This document shows, piece by piece, positions 8,734 through 17,537 of a stretch of 64,000 bases of DNA. The stretch lies in contig NZ_JABFHG010000001.1 in assembly GCF_013112485.1 (NCBI RefSeq), positions 248,001 through 312,000 of the forward strand. Reading direction: 5' to 3'. The notes under the pieces were generated by a model that was given only the letters and a program-made list of their open reading frames with translations, was not told the origin of the DNA and ran no database searches. Origin of the DNA: Roseicella sp. DB1501. GTDB lineage: Bacteria; Pseudomonadota; Alphaproteobacteria; Acetobacterales; Acetobacteraceae. Both the position numbers and the translations under genes were made by a program. The first letter of the stretch is position 1. Every line of letters begins with the position of its first letter.

Positions 8734-11079
8734 CTATTCGATGACCTCGGGCTCGCGCTCCGCCTCGCCATCGCCCTCCTCGGGCTTCGGCAGGGCGGGC
8801 GGCGCCGCCTCGATGTATTCGAAGCCGAGCGTGCCGTCCTTCAGGTGCACCTTCACCGCGCCGCCCTTGACCAGCTTGCCGAAGAGCAACTCCTCGGCCA
8901 GCGGCTTCTTGACGTGCTCCTGGATGACGCGGGCCAGCGGCCGCGCGCCGTAGAGCGGGTCGAAACCCTTCTCGGCCAGCCACTCTTTGGCGGCGGAGGA
9001 AAGCTCGATCGTCACGTTGCGGTCGGCGAGCTGCGCCTCGAGCTGCATGACGAACTTCTCGACCACGCGGCCGACGATCTCCGGCGTCAGGCCGGAGAAG
9101 GGCACCACCGCGTCGAGCCGGTTGCGGAATTCCGGCGTGAACATGCGCTGGATCGCATCCTGGTCCTCGCCGACCCGCTGCTCACGGCCGAAGCCGATCG
9201 CCGGCTTGGCCAGGTCTGCCGCGCCCGCATTCGTCGTCATGATGAGGATGACGTTGCGGAAATCGACGGTCTTGCCGTTGTGGTCGGTCAGCTTCCCGTG
9301 GTCCATCACCTGCAACAGGATGTTGTAGAGATCCTGATGCGCCTTCTCGATCTCGTCGAGCAGCAGCACCGCATGCGGGTGCTGGTCGATGGCATCCGTC
9401 AGCAGCCCGCCCTGGTCGAAGCCGACATAGCCCGGCGGTGCGCCGATGAGGCGGGAGACCGAATGCCGCTCCATATACTCGGACATGTCGAAGCGGATCA
9501 GCTCGATGCCGAGGGTCTTGGCGAGCTGCTTCGCCACCTCGGTCTTGCCGACGCCGGTCGGGCCCGAGAAGAGGTAGTTGCCGATCGGCTTCTCCGGGTC
9601 GCGCAGCCCGGCGCGGGAGAGCTTGATCGCCGCCGAGAGCGCCTCGATCGCCTTGTCCTGGCCGAAGACCATGGCCTTCAGGTCGCGCTCGAGGGTCTTC
9701 AGCGTCTCCTTGTCGTCGTTGCTGACGGTCTTCGGCGGGATGCGGGCGATCTTCGCCACGATCTCCTCGACATCCTTCAGCGTGACGGTCTTCTTGCGCT
9801 TGTTCTCGGGCAGCAGCATCCGGCTGGCGCCGACCTCGTCGATCACGTCGATCGCCTTGTCGGGCAGCTTGCGGTCATGGATGTACTTGGCCGAGAGCTC
9901 GACCGCGGCGCGGATGGCCTCGGGCGTGTAGCGCACCTTGTGGTGCTTCTCGTAATTGGTCTTCAGCCCCTGCAGGATCTTGACCGCATCCTCGAGATTC
10001 GGCTCGTTCACGTCGATCTTCTGGAAGCGACGGACGAGCGCGCGGTCCTTCTCGAAGTAGTTGCGGTACTCCTTGTAGGTGGTGCTACCGATGCAGCGCA
10101 GCGTGCCCTGGGCCAGCGCCGGCTTCAGCAGGTTGGAGGCGTCCATCGCGCCGCCGCTGGTCGCGCCGGCGCCGATCACCGTATGGATCTCGTCGATGAA
10201 CAGGATCGAGCCCGGCTGCTGCTCGAGCTCGGAGACGACGGCCTTCAGCCGCTCCTCGAAGTCGCCGCGGTAGCGGGTGCCGGCCAGCAGGCTGCCCATG
10301 TCGAGCGCGAAGATGGTGGACTTGCCCAGCACTTCGGGCACGTCGCCCTCGATGATGCGCTTGGCCAGCCCCTCCGCGATGGCGGTCTTGCCGACGCCCG
10401 GATCGCCCACATAGAGTGGGTTGTTCTTGGTGCGGCGGCAGAGGATCTGGATGGTGCGCTCGATCTCCTGCTCACGGCCGATGAGCGGGTCGATCTTGCC
10501 CTGCTGCGCCTTCTTGTTGAGGTTGACGCAGTAGTTGGAGAGCGCGTCCTGGCCGCGGCCGCGGGCGGGCTTCTCCTCCTTCTCCGGCTCCTCGCTCTGC
10601 GAGGTGGTGGGCGTGCCCTGCACCGGCCGGTTCTGCGCCCGGCCCGGCGCCTTGGCGATGCCGTGCGAGATGAAGTTCACCGCGTCGAGCCGTGTCATGT
10701 CCTGCAGCTGCAGGAAGTAGACGGCATGGCTCTCGCGCTCGCTGAACAGGGCGACGAGGACATTGGCCCCCGTCACCTCGTCGCGGCCGGAGGACTGGAC
10801 GTGGATGGCGGCGCGCTGCACCACGCGCTGGAAGCCGGCGGTCGGCTTCGGATCGCCCGCGCGCTCGGTGACCAGGCCGGCGAGGTCCTTGTCGAGGAAC
10901 TCGGTCAGGTCGCGCTTGAGCTTCTCGGTATCGACGCCGCAGGCCCTGAGTACGGTGGAGGCGTCGGCGTCGTCCGTCAGGGCGAGAAGCAGGTGCTCCA
11001 GGGTCGCGTATTCGTGCCGCCGTTCATTGGCGAGGCCGAGGGCGCGATGGAGCGTCTGCTCGAGGTTGCGTGACAACAT
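8734..11079 (-). CDS. clpA: ATP-dependent Clp protease ATP-binding subunit ClpA
   Basis: 781 residues from the ATG at 11079 ([14 protein letters not shown], matching ClpA N-termini); the frame is open further upstream. It has the Clp N-domain (1-140) and two AAA+ modules, with Walker [14 protein letters not shown] near residue 225 and [13 protein letters not shown] near 490. The ClpP-docking IGF loop is visible in [10 protein letters not shown], which separates ClpA from ClpB. The C-terminal tail is acidic ([13 protein letters not shown]). It unfolds substrates for ClpP, which is not encoded here. clpS lies just upstream in the same direction, the usual alphaproteobacterial arrangement. Confidence 0.97.
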   Translation of the reverse strand: MLSRNLEQTLHRALGLANERRHEYATLEHLLLALTDDADASTVLRACGVDTEKLKRDLTEFLDKDLAGLVTERAGDPKPTAGFQRVVQRAAIHVQSSGRDEVTGANVLVALFSERESHAVYFLQLQDMTRLDAVNFISHGIAKAPGRAQNRPVQGTPTTSQSEEPEKEEKPARGRGQDALSNYCVNLNKKAQQGKIDPLIGREQEIERTIQILCRRTKNNPLYVGDPGVGKTAIAEGLAKRIIEGDVPEVLGKSTIFALDMGSLLAGTRYRGDFEERLKAVVSELEQQPGSILFIDEIHTVIGAGATSGGAMDASNLLKPALAQGTLRCIGSTTYKEYRNYFEKDRALVRRFQKIDVNEPNLEDAVKILQGLKTNYEKHHKVRYTPEAIRAAVELSAKYIHDRKLPDKAIDVIDEVGASRMLLPENKRKKTVTLKDVEEIVAKIARIPPKTVSNDDKETLKTLERDLKAMVFGQDKAIEALSAAIKLSRAGLRDPEKPIGNYLFSGPTGVGKTEVAKQLAKTLGIELIRFDMSEYMERHSVSRLIGAPPGYVGFDQGGLLTDAIDQHPHAVLLLDEIEKAHQDLYNILLQVMDHGKLTDHNGKTVDFRNVILIMTTNAGAADLAKPAIGFGREQRVGEDQDAIQRMFTPEFRNRLDAVVPFSGLTPEIVGRVVEKFVMQLEAQLADRNVTIELSSAAKEWLAEKGFDPLYGARPLARVIQEHVKKPLAEELLFGKLVKGGAVKVHLKDGTLGFEYIEAAPPALPKPEEGDGEAEREPEVIE

Positions 11080-11327
11080 GCTAGAGACGCTCCCGTTGAG
11101 ATCCACCATCCCGGGCAGCGCCCGGCAAGGGTGGGGGGTTGCCCCAGTTGAACATCTTGGCGCTTGCCCCCCATGCGGCATCCCCCCCGTTCGGCGGGGT
11201 GGTCCGGGCCCGGCCGATGGCCATCACCCGATTCGATCCGGGGCGGCGGGCCGCCACGGCTTGGACCCTTCGGTTCCCGGTCCGGGACGAGCCGGCGAGA
11301 GGGCCGGGACGGCGGGCGCCGATCGCC

Positions 11328-11675
11328 CTATTCCTTCTCGATGGTGCACTGCAGAGGATGCTGGTTCTGCCGTGCCAAGTCCATCACCTGCGTCACCTTG
11401 GTCTCGGCCACCTCGTAGGTGTAGACGCCGCAGACCCCGACCCCCCTCCGATGCACGTGCAGCATGATCCGGGTCGCCTCGTCCCGGTTCTTCTGGAAGA
11501 AGCGCTCGAGCACATGCACGACGAACTCCATCGGGGTGTAGTCGTCGTTCAGCATCAGCACCTTGTACATGGCCGGCTTCTTGGTGCGCGGCCGGGTCTT
11601 CACCACGACGCCGGTGTTCGGCGTGGTGTCGCCTGGCGTATTCCCTCCGTTCGGTCGCTTGTCTTGATCGCTCAT
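11328..11675 (-). CDS. clpS: ATP-dependent Clp protease adaptor ClpS
   Basis: 115 residues starting at [11 protein letters not shown]. The adaptor core shows [24 protein letters not shown], with the acidic pair that binds the alpha-amino group of N-degrons, then the [23 protein letters not shown] block. It delivers N-end-rule substrates to ClpA, encoded about 250 bases downstream in the same orientation. The N-terminal extension (about 35 residues, [15 protein letters not shown]) is disordered and typical of the class. Confidence 0.96.
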   Translation of the reverse strand: MSDQDKRPNGGNTPGDTTPNTGVVVKTRPRTKKPAMYKVLMLNDDYTPMEFVVHVLERFFQKNRDEATRIMLHVHRRGVGVCGVYTYEVAETKVTQVMDLARQNQHPLQCTIEKE

Positions 11676-12068
11676 CGAAGATCCTGGTGGACAGGGGGGC
11701 CGCGCGGCCGAAGGCGCCCCGGCGCCGGCCTGTGACTGTCGCGGCCGAGGATAATGCCGCGCGTGGCGCGAGGTGAAGTGCCACGCGCGACCTCGCGCAA
11801 AGATATGGGGCGGAGCGGCGGTGGGCAAAGGCCGGCGGGCCGGAACGGAAAAGGCCCGGCCCGGCCGTCCGCCCCGCATGGGGATGGGCGGCCGGCGCCG
11901 GGCCGATCGAGCGGAGCCCGATGGGTGGGGTCACCGGAACGGGCGAAGATGCTCTGAAAACAAGCGACTGGAGGAGACCGCGACGCCGCGCCGACGGCGC
12001 CCCTCCAGGCCATGCCCCGCGGCGGCTGGCACCCGATCCCGGGCGCCAGCCGCCGCGAAGCCTTTGAC
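11676..12068. other. Intergenic region between phasin and clpS with a family III remnant
   Basis: 393 bases without a supported gene. Positions 11921-11974 match part of the family III repeat (GGGCGAAGATGCTCTGAAAA; other copies at 17427 and 45014). The remainder is GC-rich leader in which I see no clear promoter. Confidence 0.5.
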
Positions 12069-12728
12069 TCAGGCCGCGATCGGCTTGGAGAACTTCTCGA
12101 CCGCGAGCGTCATGCGAGCGGAGATCGGCGCGAAGGACGCCTCGGCCAGCTTCAGCGCGGCCTCCTGCAGCTTCGCGGTTTCGGCGAAGCTCTTCTCCAT
12201 GGCGGTGCGGGCATAGCTCGCCTGGACCTCGGCGGCCTCCTTGAGGCTCTTCACCGAGCCGAGCGCCTTGGCGCCGGCGACCGTGTGATCCGTCAGGCCC
12301 TGGACCAGCGCCAGGGTCTGCTTGCCGAGATCCTGCACGCCGGCGACATAGAGCTGGGTCGCCTTCGCCATCGCCTCGAGATTGCCGCGGGAGAACTCCG
12401 CCGCCTCTTCCGCCGCCTTGAACAGACCATCGGCGGTCTTCGTCACCTGCTCCATCGTCTTCTCCATCGTCACGCCCAACTGCGTGGATCCTGCCTGAAG
12501 GTTCGTGCCGGCCTGCACCGCGGTGGATGCTGCCTCGCTGGCCATGGCCTCGCCGATCGCCGCCACGGCGGCCTCGGTCGGGGCTTCGGCCGCCGCGGGC
12601 ACGGGCGCGGCCGTCTCGTTCGGGGTCTGCGCGGGCGGGGTCTTCACGGGACGCGCGGCCGGGACCTTGGCCAGCTTCGTCTCGGTCGCAGCCGCCATCG
12701 CCACTGCCTTGCCTTGTCGTGCTGCCAT
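12069..12728 (-). CDS. Phasin family protein
   Basis: 219 residues from the ATG at 12728, preceded by GGGACGAGG. The first 75 residues are Ala/Pro/Lys-rich linker. Residues from about 90 form the amphipathic helical phasin domain (MEQVTKTADGLFKAAEEAAEFSRGNLEAMAKATQLYVAGVQDLG ... FAPISARMTLAVEKFSKP), which coats polyhydroxyalkanoate granules and limits coalescence. No PHA synthase is in the window. The upstream region carries TGC-rich motifs resembling PhaR operators. Confidence 0.92.
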   Translation of the reverse strand: MAARQGKAVAMAAATETKLAKVPAARPVKTPPAQTPNETAAPVPAAAEAPTEAAVAAIGEAMASEAASTAVQAGTNLQAGSTQLGVTMEKTMEQVTKTADGLFKAAEEAAEFSRGNLEAMAKATQLYVAGVQDLGKQTLALVQGLTDHTVAGAKALGSVKSLKEAAEVQASYARTAMEKSFAETAKLQEAALKLAEASFAPISARMTLAVEKFSKPIAA

Positions 12729-13102
12729 GGCTCGCCTCGTCCCTGCCTGTTGCCCTGCTCTCGCGGTCACCAAACTGGGCTGAAGGCCCGCCGCACCGCG
12801 TTTTGCTGCACTGCAATATGCGCAGCTTCTACGATTTCGCCTGCATCGCGAGCAAGCATTTTTTGCGCTGCACAATAATCCTTCATGTAACAGAACCGTG
12901 ATGTTGCAACTTTCTAGATAAAAGCCGAATTCGTAACGAACCCGCTGAAAATCTTACATTCCTCGGCAATTCCCGACTGCAAGTTATTGCTTTGGCAAGG
13001 TTCCCACCGCATTCCGATGGACAGGTGCGGTGGTCGCACCGTATCGTTTGCACGATTCGCTGGCATGCCGGGGGGGCGGTGCCGCGTATCAGGGGGTTGC
13101 CT
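12729..13102. promoter_or_regulatory. Divergent control region of phasin and D,D-carboxypeptidase genes; putative PhaR sites
   Basis: 374 bases, noticeably AT-richer than the genes. Two TGC-rich motifs lie on the phasin side: TTTTGCTGCACTGCAAT at 12801-12817 and TTTTTTGCGCTGCACAAT at 12859-12876. They resemble the CTGC-N3/4-GCAG sites known for the PHA-responsive repressor PhaR of alphaproteobacteria. The right half (AAGTTATTGCTTTGG, GTATCGTTTGC) probably holds the carboxypeptidase promoter. Binding is inferred. Confidence 0.5.
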
Positions 13103-14353
13103 ATGTTGGGGACCAGCGCGTCATGGCGCTCAAGGGCCATTCGTGCCCTCGCGCTCGCCTGTGGATTGGGCATCGCGGCACCCGCCGCGGCACAGATCGG
13201 CAGTGAACGATACTCGGCCATCGTGGTGGATGCCCGCAGCGGCAACGCCCTGATCGCCGCCAGCCCGGATGAGCGCCGCTATCCGGCCTCGCTCACCAAG
13301 ATGATGACCATCTACATGGCCTTCGAGGCCCTGCGGGACGGTCGCATCACCCTCTCGACACCGGTGCCGGTCTCCTATTCGGCGGCCTCCATGGCACCCT
13401 CGAAGCTCGGCCTCTCGCCGGGCACGAGCCTGACGGTCGAGGAAGCCATCCTCGCCCTCGTCACCAAATCCGCCAACGACGCCGCCGCCGCGCTCGGCGA
13501 GTTGCTCGGCGGCGGCTCCGAGGACCGCTTCGCGCAGATGATGACGCTGCGCGCCCGCTCGCTCGGCATGCGCAGCACCACCTTCCGCAACGCCTCGGGC
13601 CTGCCGGATATCGAGCAGGTCTCGACGGCGCGCGACATGGCGCTGCTCGGCCAGCGCCTGATCCGCGACTTCCCGGACCGCTATTCCTATTTCTCGACGC
13701 CGAATTTCGTCTTCCGCGGCCGCACGCTGTGGAACCACAACCGGCTGCTGCAGGAATATGACGGCGCCGACGGCATCAAGACCGGCTATGTCGACGACAG
13801 CGGCTTCAACCTCGTCGCCTCCGCCGAGCGCGACGGCGTCCGCCTCGTCGCCGCGGTCTTCGGCGGCCGCACCGGGCGCGAGCGCGACCGGCACATGATG
13901 GCGCTGCTCGACCAGGGCTTCACCTCGGTTGGCGTCGCGCCGCGCGAGATGCTCATCGCCCGCCGCGCCACGCCGGGCCTGCTGGCGAGCGCGCATGCCG
14001 CGACCCTCAGCAGCAGCGCCCGCGCCAGCGGCGCCGCCGCCAGGCGCGTCAGCGTCAGCGCCCGCGCCGCGGCCAAGCCGGCCACGCGCATCGCCCGCGG
14101 CCAGGCCCGCGCCGCCATCGCCGTTCGCGGCGCGCCGCCGCGCCTCGCCACGAGCCGCGCCAGCGAGGCGCGCCCGACGCTGCTCCGCATGACCTCGGTC
14201 CGCACCGCGCGCCAGCCGGCCCGGCTCGAGCAGGGCGATGCCGGCGGCAACGCGCCGCTGCGCCGCGGGCCGGCCGTCACCGGGAAGCCCACGGGCAAGG
14301 CCGGCGCCGCCAAGCCGGTGAAGACCGCGGGCAACAGCCGCCGCGGCGGCTGA
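13103..14353 (+). CDS. D-alanyl-D-alanine carboxypeptidase (penicillin-binding protein, S11)
   Basis: 416 residues from the ATG at 13103. A signal peptide ends near Ala30 (LGIAAPAAAQ). The S11 active-site set is complete: SxxK at Ser63-Lys66 (PASLTKMM), SAN near residue 124 (TKSANDAAA), and KTG (DGIKTGYV) near residue 230. It trims the terminal D-Ala from peptidoglycan pentapeptides in the periplasm. Unusually, about 120 C-terminal residues are a low-complexity Ala/Arg tail rich in ARA/RAS steps with strong positive charge, replacing the SPOR domain or amphipathic anchor of relatives. Confidence 0.93.
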   Translation: MLGTSASWRSRAIRALALACGLGIAAPAAAQIGSERYSAIVVDARSGNALIAASPDERRYPASLTKMMTIYMAFEALRDGRITLSTPVPVSYSAASMAPSKLGLSPGTSLTVEEAILALVTKSANDAAAALGELLGGGSEDRFAQMMTLRARSLGMRSTTFRNASGLPDIEQVSTARDMALLGQRLIRDFPDRYSYFSTPNFVFRGRTLWNHNRLLQEYDGADGIKTGYVDDSGFNLVASAERDGVRLVAAVFGGRTGRERDRHMMALLDQGFTSVGVAPREMLIARRATPGLLASAHAATLSSSARASGAAARRVSVSARAAAKPATRIARGQARAAIAVRGAPPRLATSRASEARPTLLRMTSVRTARQPARLEQGDAGGNAPLRRGPAVTGKPTGKAGAAKPVKTAGNSRRGG

Positions 14354-14462
14354 CCACAGGATCCCCCGCCCCGGTGGGGCGGACCGGGCGGCGCCGCCGC
14401 CTCGACATGGCCGGGCCCGCCCCGGCCATTCGTCGTTCCGGGGGCCCGGCCGCATCGCCGCG

Positions 14463-14538
14463 CTAGACCATGATCCGCTCGCACAGGGTCGCGGATCATG
14501 GTCCAGGCCGTTGTTTGATCGCGTGAGTCACGCGCTAG
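14463..14538 (+). repeat. Family II CTAG-bounded repeat, copy a
   Basis: Begins and ends with CTAG. It contains a perfect 12-bp hairpin (ACCATGATCCGC paired with GCGGATCATGGT) and a second small palindrome GCGTGA-G-TCACGC. The right-hand CTAG supplies the TAG stop (14537-14535) of the minus-strand PLP enzyme gene. It is shorter than the copies at 22341, 40895 and 45040, lacking the part with CACCTCAAGCGATC. Confidence 0.85.
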
Positions 14539-15641
14539 GCCATCGCGCCGCGGGCGGCGACCGGCCAGAGGCATTCCACCCGGCCCTGCCGCACCCCGAC
14601 ATACCAGTCGTAGCGGTCGATGGTCGGGTCGCAATGCCCGGGCACCAGGCGCAGCTTCTCGCCCAGCCGCGGCGCCTCGCCGCCCTCGACCAGCAGCTTG
14701 CCATGCTCGTCCGAGGCGCCGGCATAGCGCAGCCCCGGCCGGCCATGCACCAGCGGCAGGCCGCTATCGACCGCCACCGCCTTGTGCCCGGCATCTACCA
14801 CCGCGACGCACTCCAGCGCCCGGCTCATCACCGTCCCCAGCACGAAGAGCGCCTGGCGGAAGGGCGGCGGCGCCTCGTTCCGCGCATAGTCGGCATCCAT
14901 GAAGGCGTAGGAGCCGGCCTGGATCTCGGTATAGACGCCGCTCGCCGCCTCCAGCGCGAAGGTGCCGGTGCCGCCGCCGCCGACGATCTCGCAGGCGAGG
15001 CCGCGCTGGCGGAGCTGCTCCACGGTGCGGCGGGTGACCTCGACCGCATGGCCGATCGCCGCCTCGCGCTCCGCCGGCGTCCGCTTGTGCTGGGCGCTGC
15101 CGTGGTAGCTCTGCAGCCCGCCGAAGCGGAGGTGCCGGCTGGCGGCGATGCGCTCGGCCAGCGCCACCGCCGCCGGCCCTGGCGAGACGCCGCAGCGCCC
15201 GGCGCCGCAATCGATCTCGACCAGCACCGGGATGCGCACCCCGGCCGCCTCGGCCGCCGCCGCGATGGCGGCGACCTGCGCCGGATCGTCGGCGCAGACG
15301 GCGATGCGGGCGATGCGGGCCAGCGCCGCCAGCCGCGCCAGCTTGGACGGCCCGACCACCTGGTTGCTCACCAGGATGTCCGGCACCCCGCCCCAGGCCA
15401 GCGCCTCGGCCTCGCCCACCTTCTGCACGCATTGCCCGACCGCGCCGCGCGCCATCTGCAGATGCGCGATCACCGGCGACTTATGGGTCTTGGCATGGGC
15501 GCGCAGCTTCACGCCGGTCGGCGCCAGCAGCGCCGCCATGCTGTCGAGATTGGCCTCGAGCGCATCGAGGTCGAGCAGGAGGGCCGGGGTATCGACCTCC
15601 TCCTCGCGCATGCCGGGCTCGGCGGGTGGCGGCTGCAGCAT
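14535..15641 (-). CDS. DSD1 family PLP-dependent enzyme (D-threonine aldolase / D-serine dehydratase-like)
   Basis: 368 residues from the ATG at 15641. It has a fold-type III alanine-racemase barrel: VDTPALLLDLDALEANLD at the start and the PLP lysine in LRAHAKTHKSP near residue 55. A C-terminal beta domain follows, with the metal-binding His/Cys region at LRLVPGHCDPTIDRYD. Members cleave D-threo-3-hydroxyamino acids or dehydrate D-serine. The exact substrate is not predictable. Its stop codon TAG lies in the end of a family II repeat. Confidence 0.9.
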   Translation of the reverse strand: MLQPPPAEPGMREEEVDTPALLLDLDALEANLDSMAALLAPTGVKLRAHAKTHKSPVIAHLQMARGAVGQCVQKVGEAEALAWGGVPDILVSNQVVGPSKLARLAALARIARIAVCADDPAQVAAIAAAAEAAGVRIPVLVEIDCGAGRCGVSPGPAAVALAERIAASRHLRFGGLQSYHGSAQHKRTPAEREAAIGHAVEVTRRTVEQLRQRGLACEIVGGGGTGTFALEAASGVYTEIQAGSYAFMDADYARNEAPPPFRQALFVLGTVMSRALECVAVVDAGHKAVAVDSGLPLVHGRPGLRYAGASDEHGKLLVEGGEAPRLGEKLRLVPGHCDPTIDRYDWYVGVRQGRVECLWPVAARGAMA

Positions 15642-15729
15642 CGGCGTCTCCGTCAGGCACGAAGGGAGGCGGGCCGGTGCGGCCCGTCTCCCCTTCCCAT
15701 GATCCGCTGCGAGGCCCACCGCAACCATC

Positions 15730-16470
15730 TCAGGCCGGCTCCCACGCGCCGGGGATGCGCGTCCGGCCGCCGATGGCGCGGTGCATGTCGGCGAGCAGCC
15801 TTCGCCAGGGCCTGGGCGGCCACCAGCCGGGGTTGGCCTTCGCCAAGTTAGCGATGCGAAGGAACACCTCGCTGTAGCTTTCGGACAAATCCGGATCGGG
15901 CAGGTATTGCGAGGGGGCCGGCAGGGCGCTGTGCAGGCGCAGGCGCCGCGCCAGCACGATGGCCGAGAGCCCCATGATCCGCACGCCGCGGCGGAAGGCG
16001 CAGCAGAGCCGGTAGTCGAGGCGGGCGAGCGGGCTGCCGGGCGCGGCCGTGGCGAGCGCCCGGAGCAGCCGGGTCCAGAGGCCGGCGCGGGTCCAGCGGC
16101 GGTAGCAGCGGGCGATGGTGGGCGCCTTGCCGAACTCGGGCGGCAGCATGCGCCAGGGCGCGCGGCCGCCGCCCTCGGTGTTGGGGCGCTTCAGCATCAC
16201 GGCGCGGAAGATGGCGTCGAGCCGGGCGCGGGGATCGGGCAGCGGCCGGCCGGGCGCGCCGGGGGCGTGCAACCCGCAGCCGGTGGCGGCGAGGTGCGGG
16301 ACGAGGGCCTCCCATTCGGCATCGGTGAGCGGGGCCCAGCCGTGAGGGGCGGTGTGGCAGGTGAGCGGGTCGAGGTAGAGGCGGCGGACGAGGTCGTGGC
16401 GGAGGAGGAAGTCGGGCGGCAGGAGGGGGGTGGGAGCTGGGGGAGAGCGGCAGCGGGAGGGGCGAGGCAT
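15730..16470 (-). CDS. Transposase-derived DUF4096 protein without DDE domain
   Basis: 246 residues. The middle part (LTDAEWEALVPHL ... PWRMLPPEFGKAPTIARCYRRWTRAGLWTRLL) is the N-terminal DNA-binding domain of IS5-type transposases. What follows is not a DDE catalytic core but a compact basic segment (LDYRLCCAFRRGVRIMGLSAIVLARRLRLHSALP, then PGWWPPRPWRRLLADMHRAIGG). No terminal inverted repeats or target duplication are visible nearby. It may be a domesticated DNA-binding protein or a decayed transposase. The N-terminal 15 residues are Pro-rich, and the start is uncertain. Confidence 0.6.
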   Translation of the reverse strand: MPRPSRCRSPPAPTPLLPPDFLLRHDLVRRLYLDPLTCHTAPHGWAPLTDAEWEALVPHLAATGCGLHAPGAPGRPLPDPRARLDAIFRAVMLKRPNTEGGGRAPWRMLPPEFGKAPTIARCYRRWTRAGLWTRLLRALATAAPGSPLARLDYRLCCAFRRGVRIMGLSAIVLARRLRLHSALPAPSQYLPDPDLSESYSEVFLRIANLAKANPGWWPPRPWRRLLADMHRAIGGRTRIPGAWEPA

Positions 16471-16859
16471 GGCGGCGATCCCGAGGAGCAGGCGGGATCG
16501 TAACGGATTATAGGAAAAAATTCAACGCAGCGTTGCAGCCGCCGCCCTGGCCGACATGCCCTCCTCCCGGCTCCAGCCGCGAGGCAATGGGCCTCGGTCG
16601 ATCCCATCGAACGGCCTGCGCCGGGGGGGTGCCTGGGGGAGGCGGGCGCGGGGAGTGGCCGATCGATGGGTCGAACCGAGGCGTACTAGACCCCGGGACG
16701 GCAGGGGGTTGGGGAGACGTTGCCGTCCGGGTTCGAGAGAACGAAACCAGAAAATGGGAAAACTTGCAAGCGTTCCTTTGCCGCCCTTCCCAGGCCTCTC
16801 CCCCGGGCCCCTCCCCGGGTCCCTCCCCGGGTCCCTCCCCGGGTCCCTCCTCTGGGCCC
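16471..16859. other. Intergenic region with short AT-rich patch and tandem repeat
   Basis: 389 bases. An AT-rich patch at about 16503-16530 (ATTATAGGAAAAAATTC) sits just upstream of the minus-strand DUF4096 gene and could carry its promoter. A pyrimidine-rich 12-bp tandem repeat occupies 16801-16860. No gene is supported. Confidence 0.5.
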
Positions 16860-16860
16860 C
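16801..16860. repeat. 12-bp tandem repeat, five units
   Basis: Three perfect units of CCCCGGGTCCCT (16813-16848) are flanked by one variant unit on each side. The array ends at the stop codon of the nucleotidyltransferase gene (16860-16862). Each unit contains the palindrome CCCGGG, so the array is prone to slippage and could vary between strains. Confidence 0.9.
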
Positions 16861-17459
16861 TACCCCTCCGCCACCCGCAGCGCCGGCCAGCGCTCCCGCC
16901 AGCGCTGCGCCCGGCAGCGTGCGGCGAAGACCGCCCGCTTCGCTGGTAGCCGCGCGAAATCAGGCGTCGGCCGCACCAGCATCGCCATCAGATCGGCGAG
17001 GCCCCAGGGGGCGGCCACCTCGACCCCCTGCTCCGTCCGGCGGGCCAGCACCGCCGTCGCGGTCTCCGGCCAATGCGCCGCGGCGTCGCGGGTATCGGCA
17101 TAGGGCGCATCGCCGTTGCGCGCCGCCATCCTCGCCTGGTTGCGCACCGACCAGGGCAGTCCCGGCCGCATCCGGCGCAGGGCGTCCTCGGCCGCCGCAT
17201 CCGCCTCCGGGCCGGCATTCGCCGCGAACCAGACCACGTCGATATCGCCGGGCGGGTTGCGGCCCGGGGGAAAGCCCGACAGCGCATCCCAGGCGGCGTT
17301 GCGCAGCAGGCCGGCGTCGATCCAGGCATCCGGCAGGCCGAGCGCCGCGACCGCCCGCAGTGGCTCGCATAGCCGCGCCTCGCCGGCGATCAGCCCGGCC
17401 AGCCAGGCAACGCCCTCCCGCGATCTGCTCCAGAGCCTTTTCCGTTCACCTGCGGTCAC
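16860..17459 (-). CDS. Nucleotidyltransferase family protein (NTP_transf_6 type)
   Basis: Up to 199 residues. The family core is clear: LPDAWIDAGLLRNAAWDALSG, then the metal-binding DIDVVWF, and WSVRNQARMAARNGD with the paired C-terminal segment AAPWGLADLMAMLVRPTP. The biochemical target of this bacterial group is unknown. The only start-like codon in frame is a GTG at 17459 that lies inside a family III repeat, so the first dozen residues (MTAGERKRLWS) are repeat-derived and the original 5' end may have been replaced. Confidence 0.8.
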   Translation of the reverse strand: MTAGERKRLWSRSREGVAWLAGLIAGEARLCEPLRAVAALGLPDAWIDAGLLRNAAWDALSGFPPGRNPPGDIDVVWFAANAGPEADAAAEDALRRMRPGLPWSVRNQARMAARNGDAPYADTRDAAAHWPETATAVLARRTEQGVEVAAPWGLADLMAMLVRPTPDFARLPAKRAVFAARCRAQRWRERWPALRVAEG

Positions 17460-17537
17460 GGCGAATGCTCCAGCCTTCTGTTTTCAGGGCATCTTCACCC
17501 GTTCGAGTGTTCCCACTCGAATGGGATCTGCTCTAAT
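17427..17537 (-). repeat. Family III repeat, full-length copy
   Basis: About 110 bases between two genes. Read on the minus strand it starts TAGAGCAGATCCCATTCG, has an inverted element CATTCGAGTGGGAACACTCG, and ends near GGCTCTGGAGCA. Its first TAG is the stop codon of the methyltransferase gene (17535-17533), and its other end supplies the start region of the nucleotidyltransferase gene. Partial copies occur at 11921-11974 and 45014-45041. Confidence 0.8.

Noticed and set aside
8845-11073. 742-codon open frame opposite clpA
   Set aside because: Antisense shadow of a conserved ClpA sequence; composition (L, E, R, G, V) reflects the complement of clpA codons and no domain is recognisable.
16801-16860. 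CRISPR-like array
   Set aside because: Units are contiguous 12-mers without spacers, and no cas genes exist in the window.
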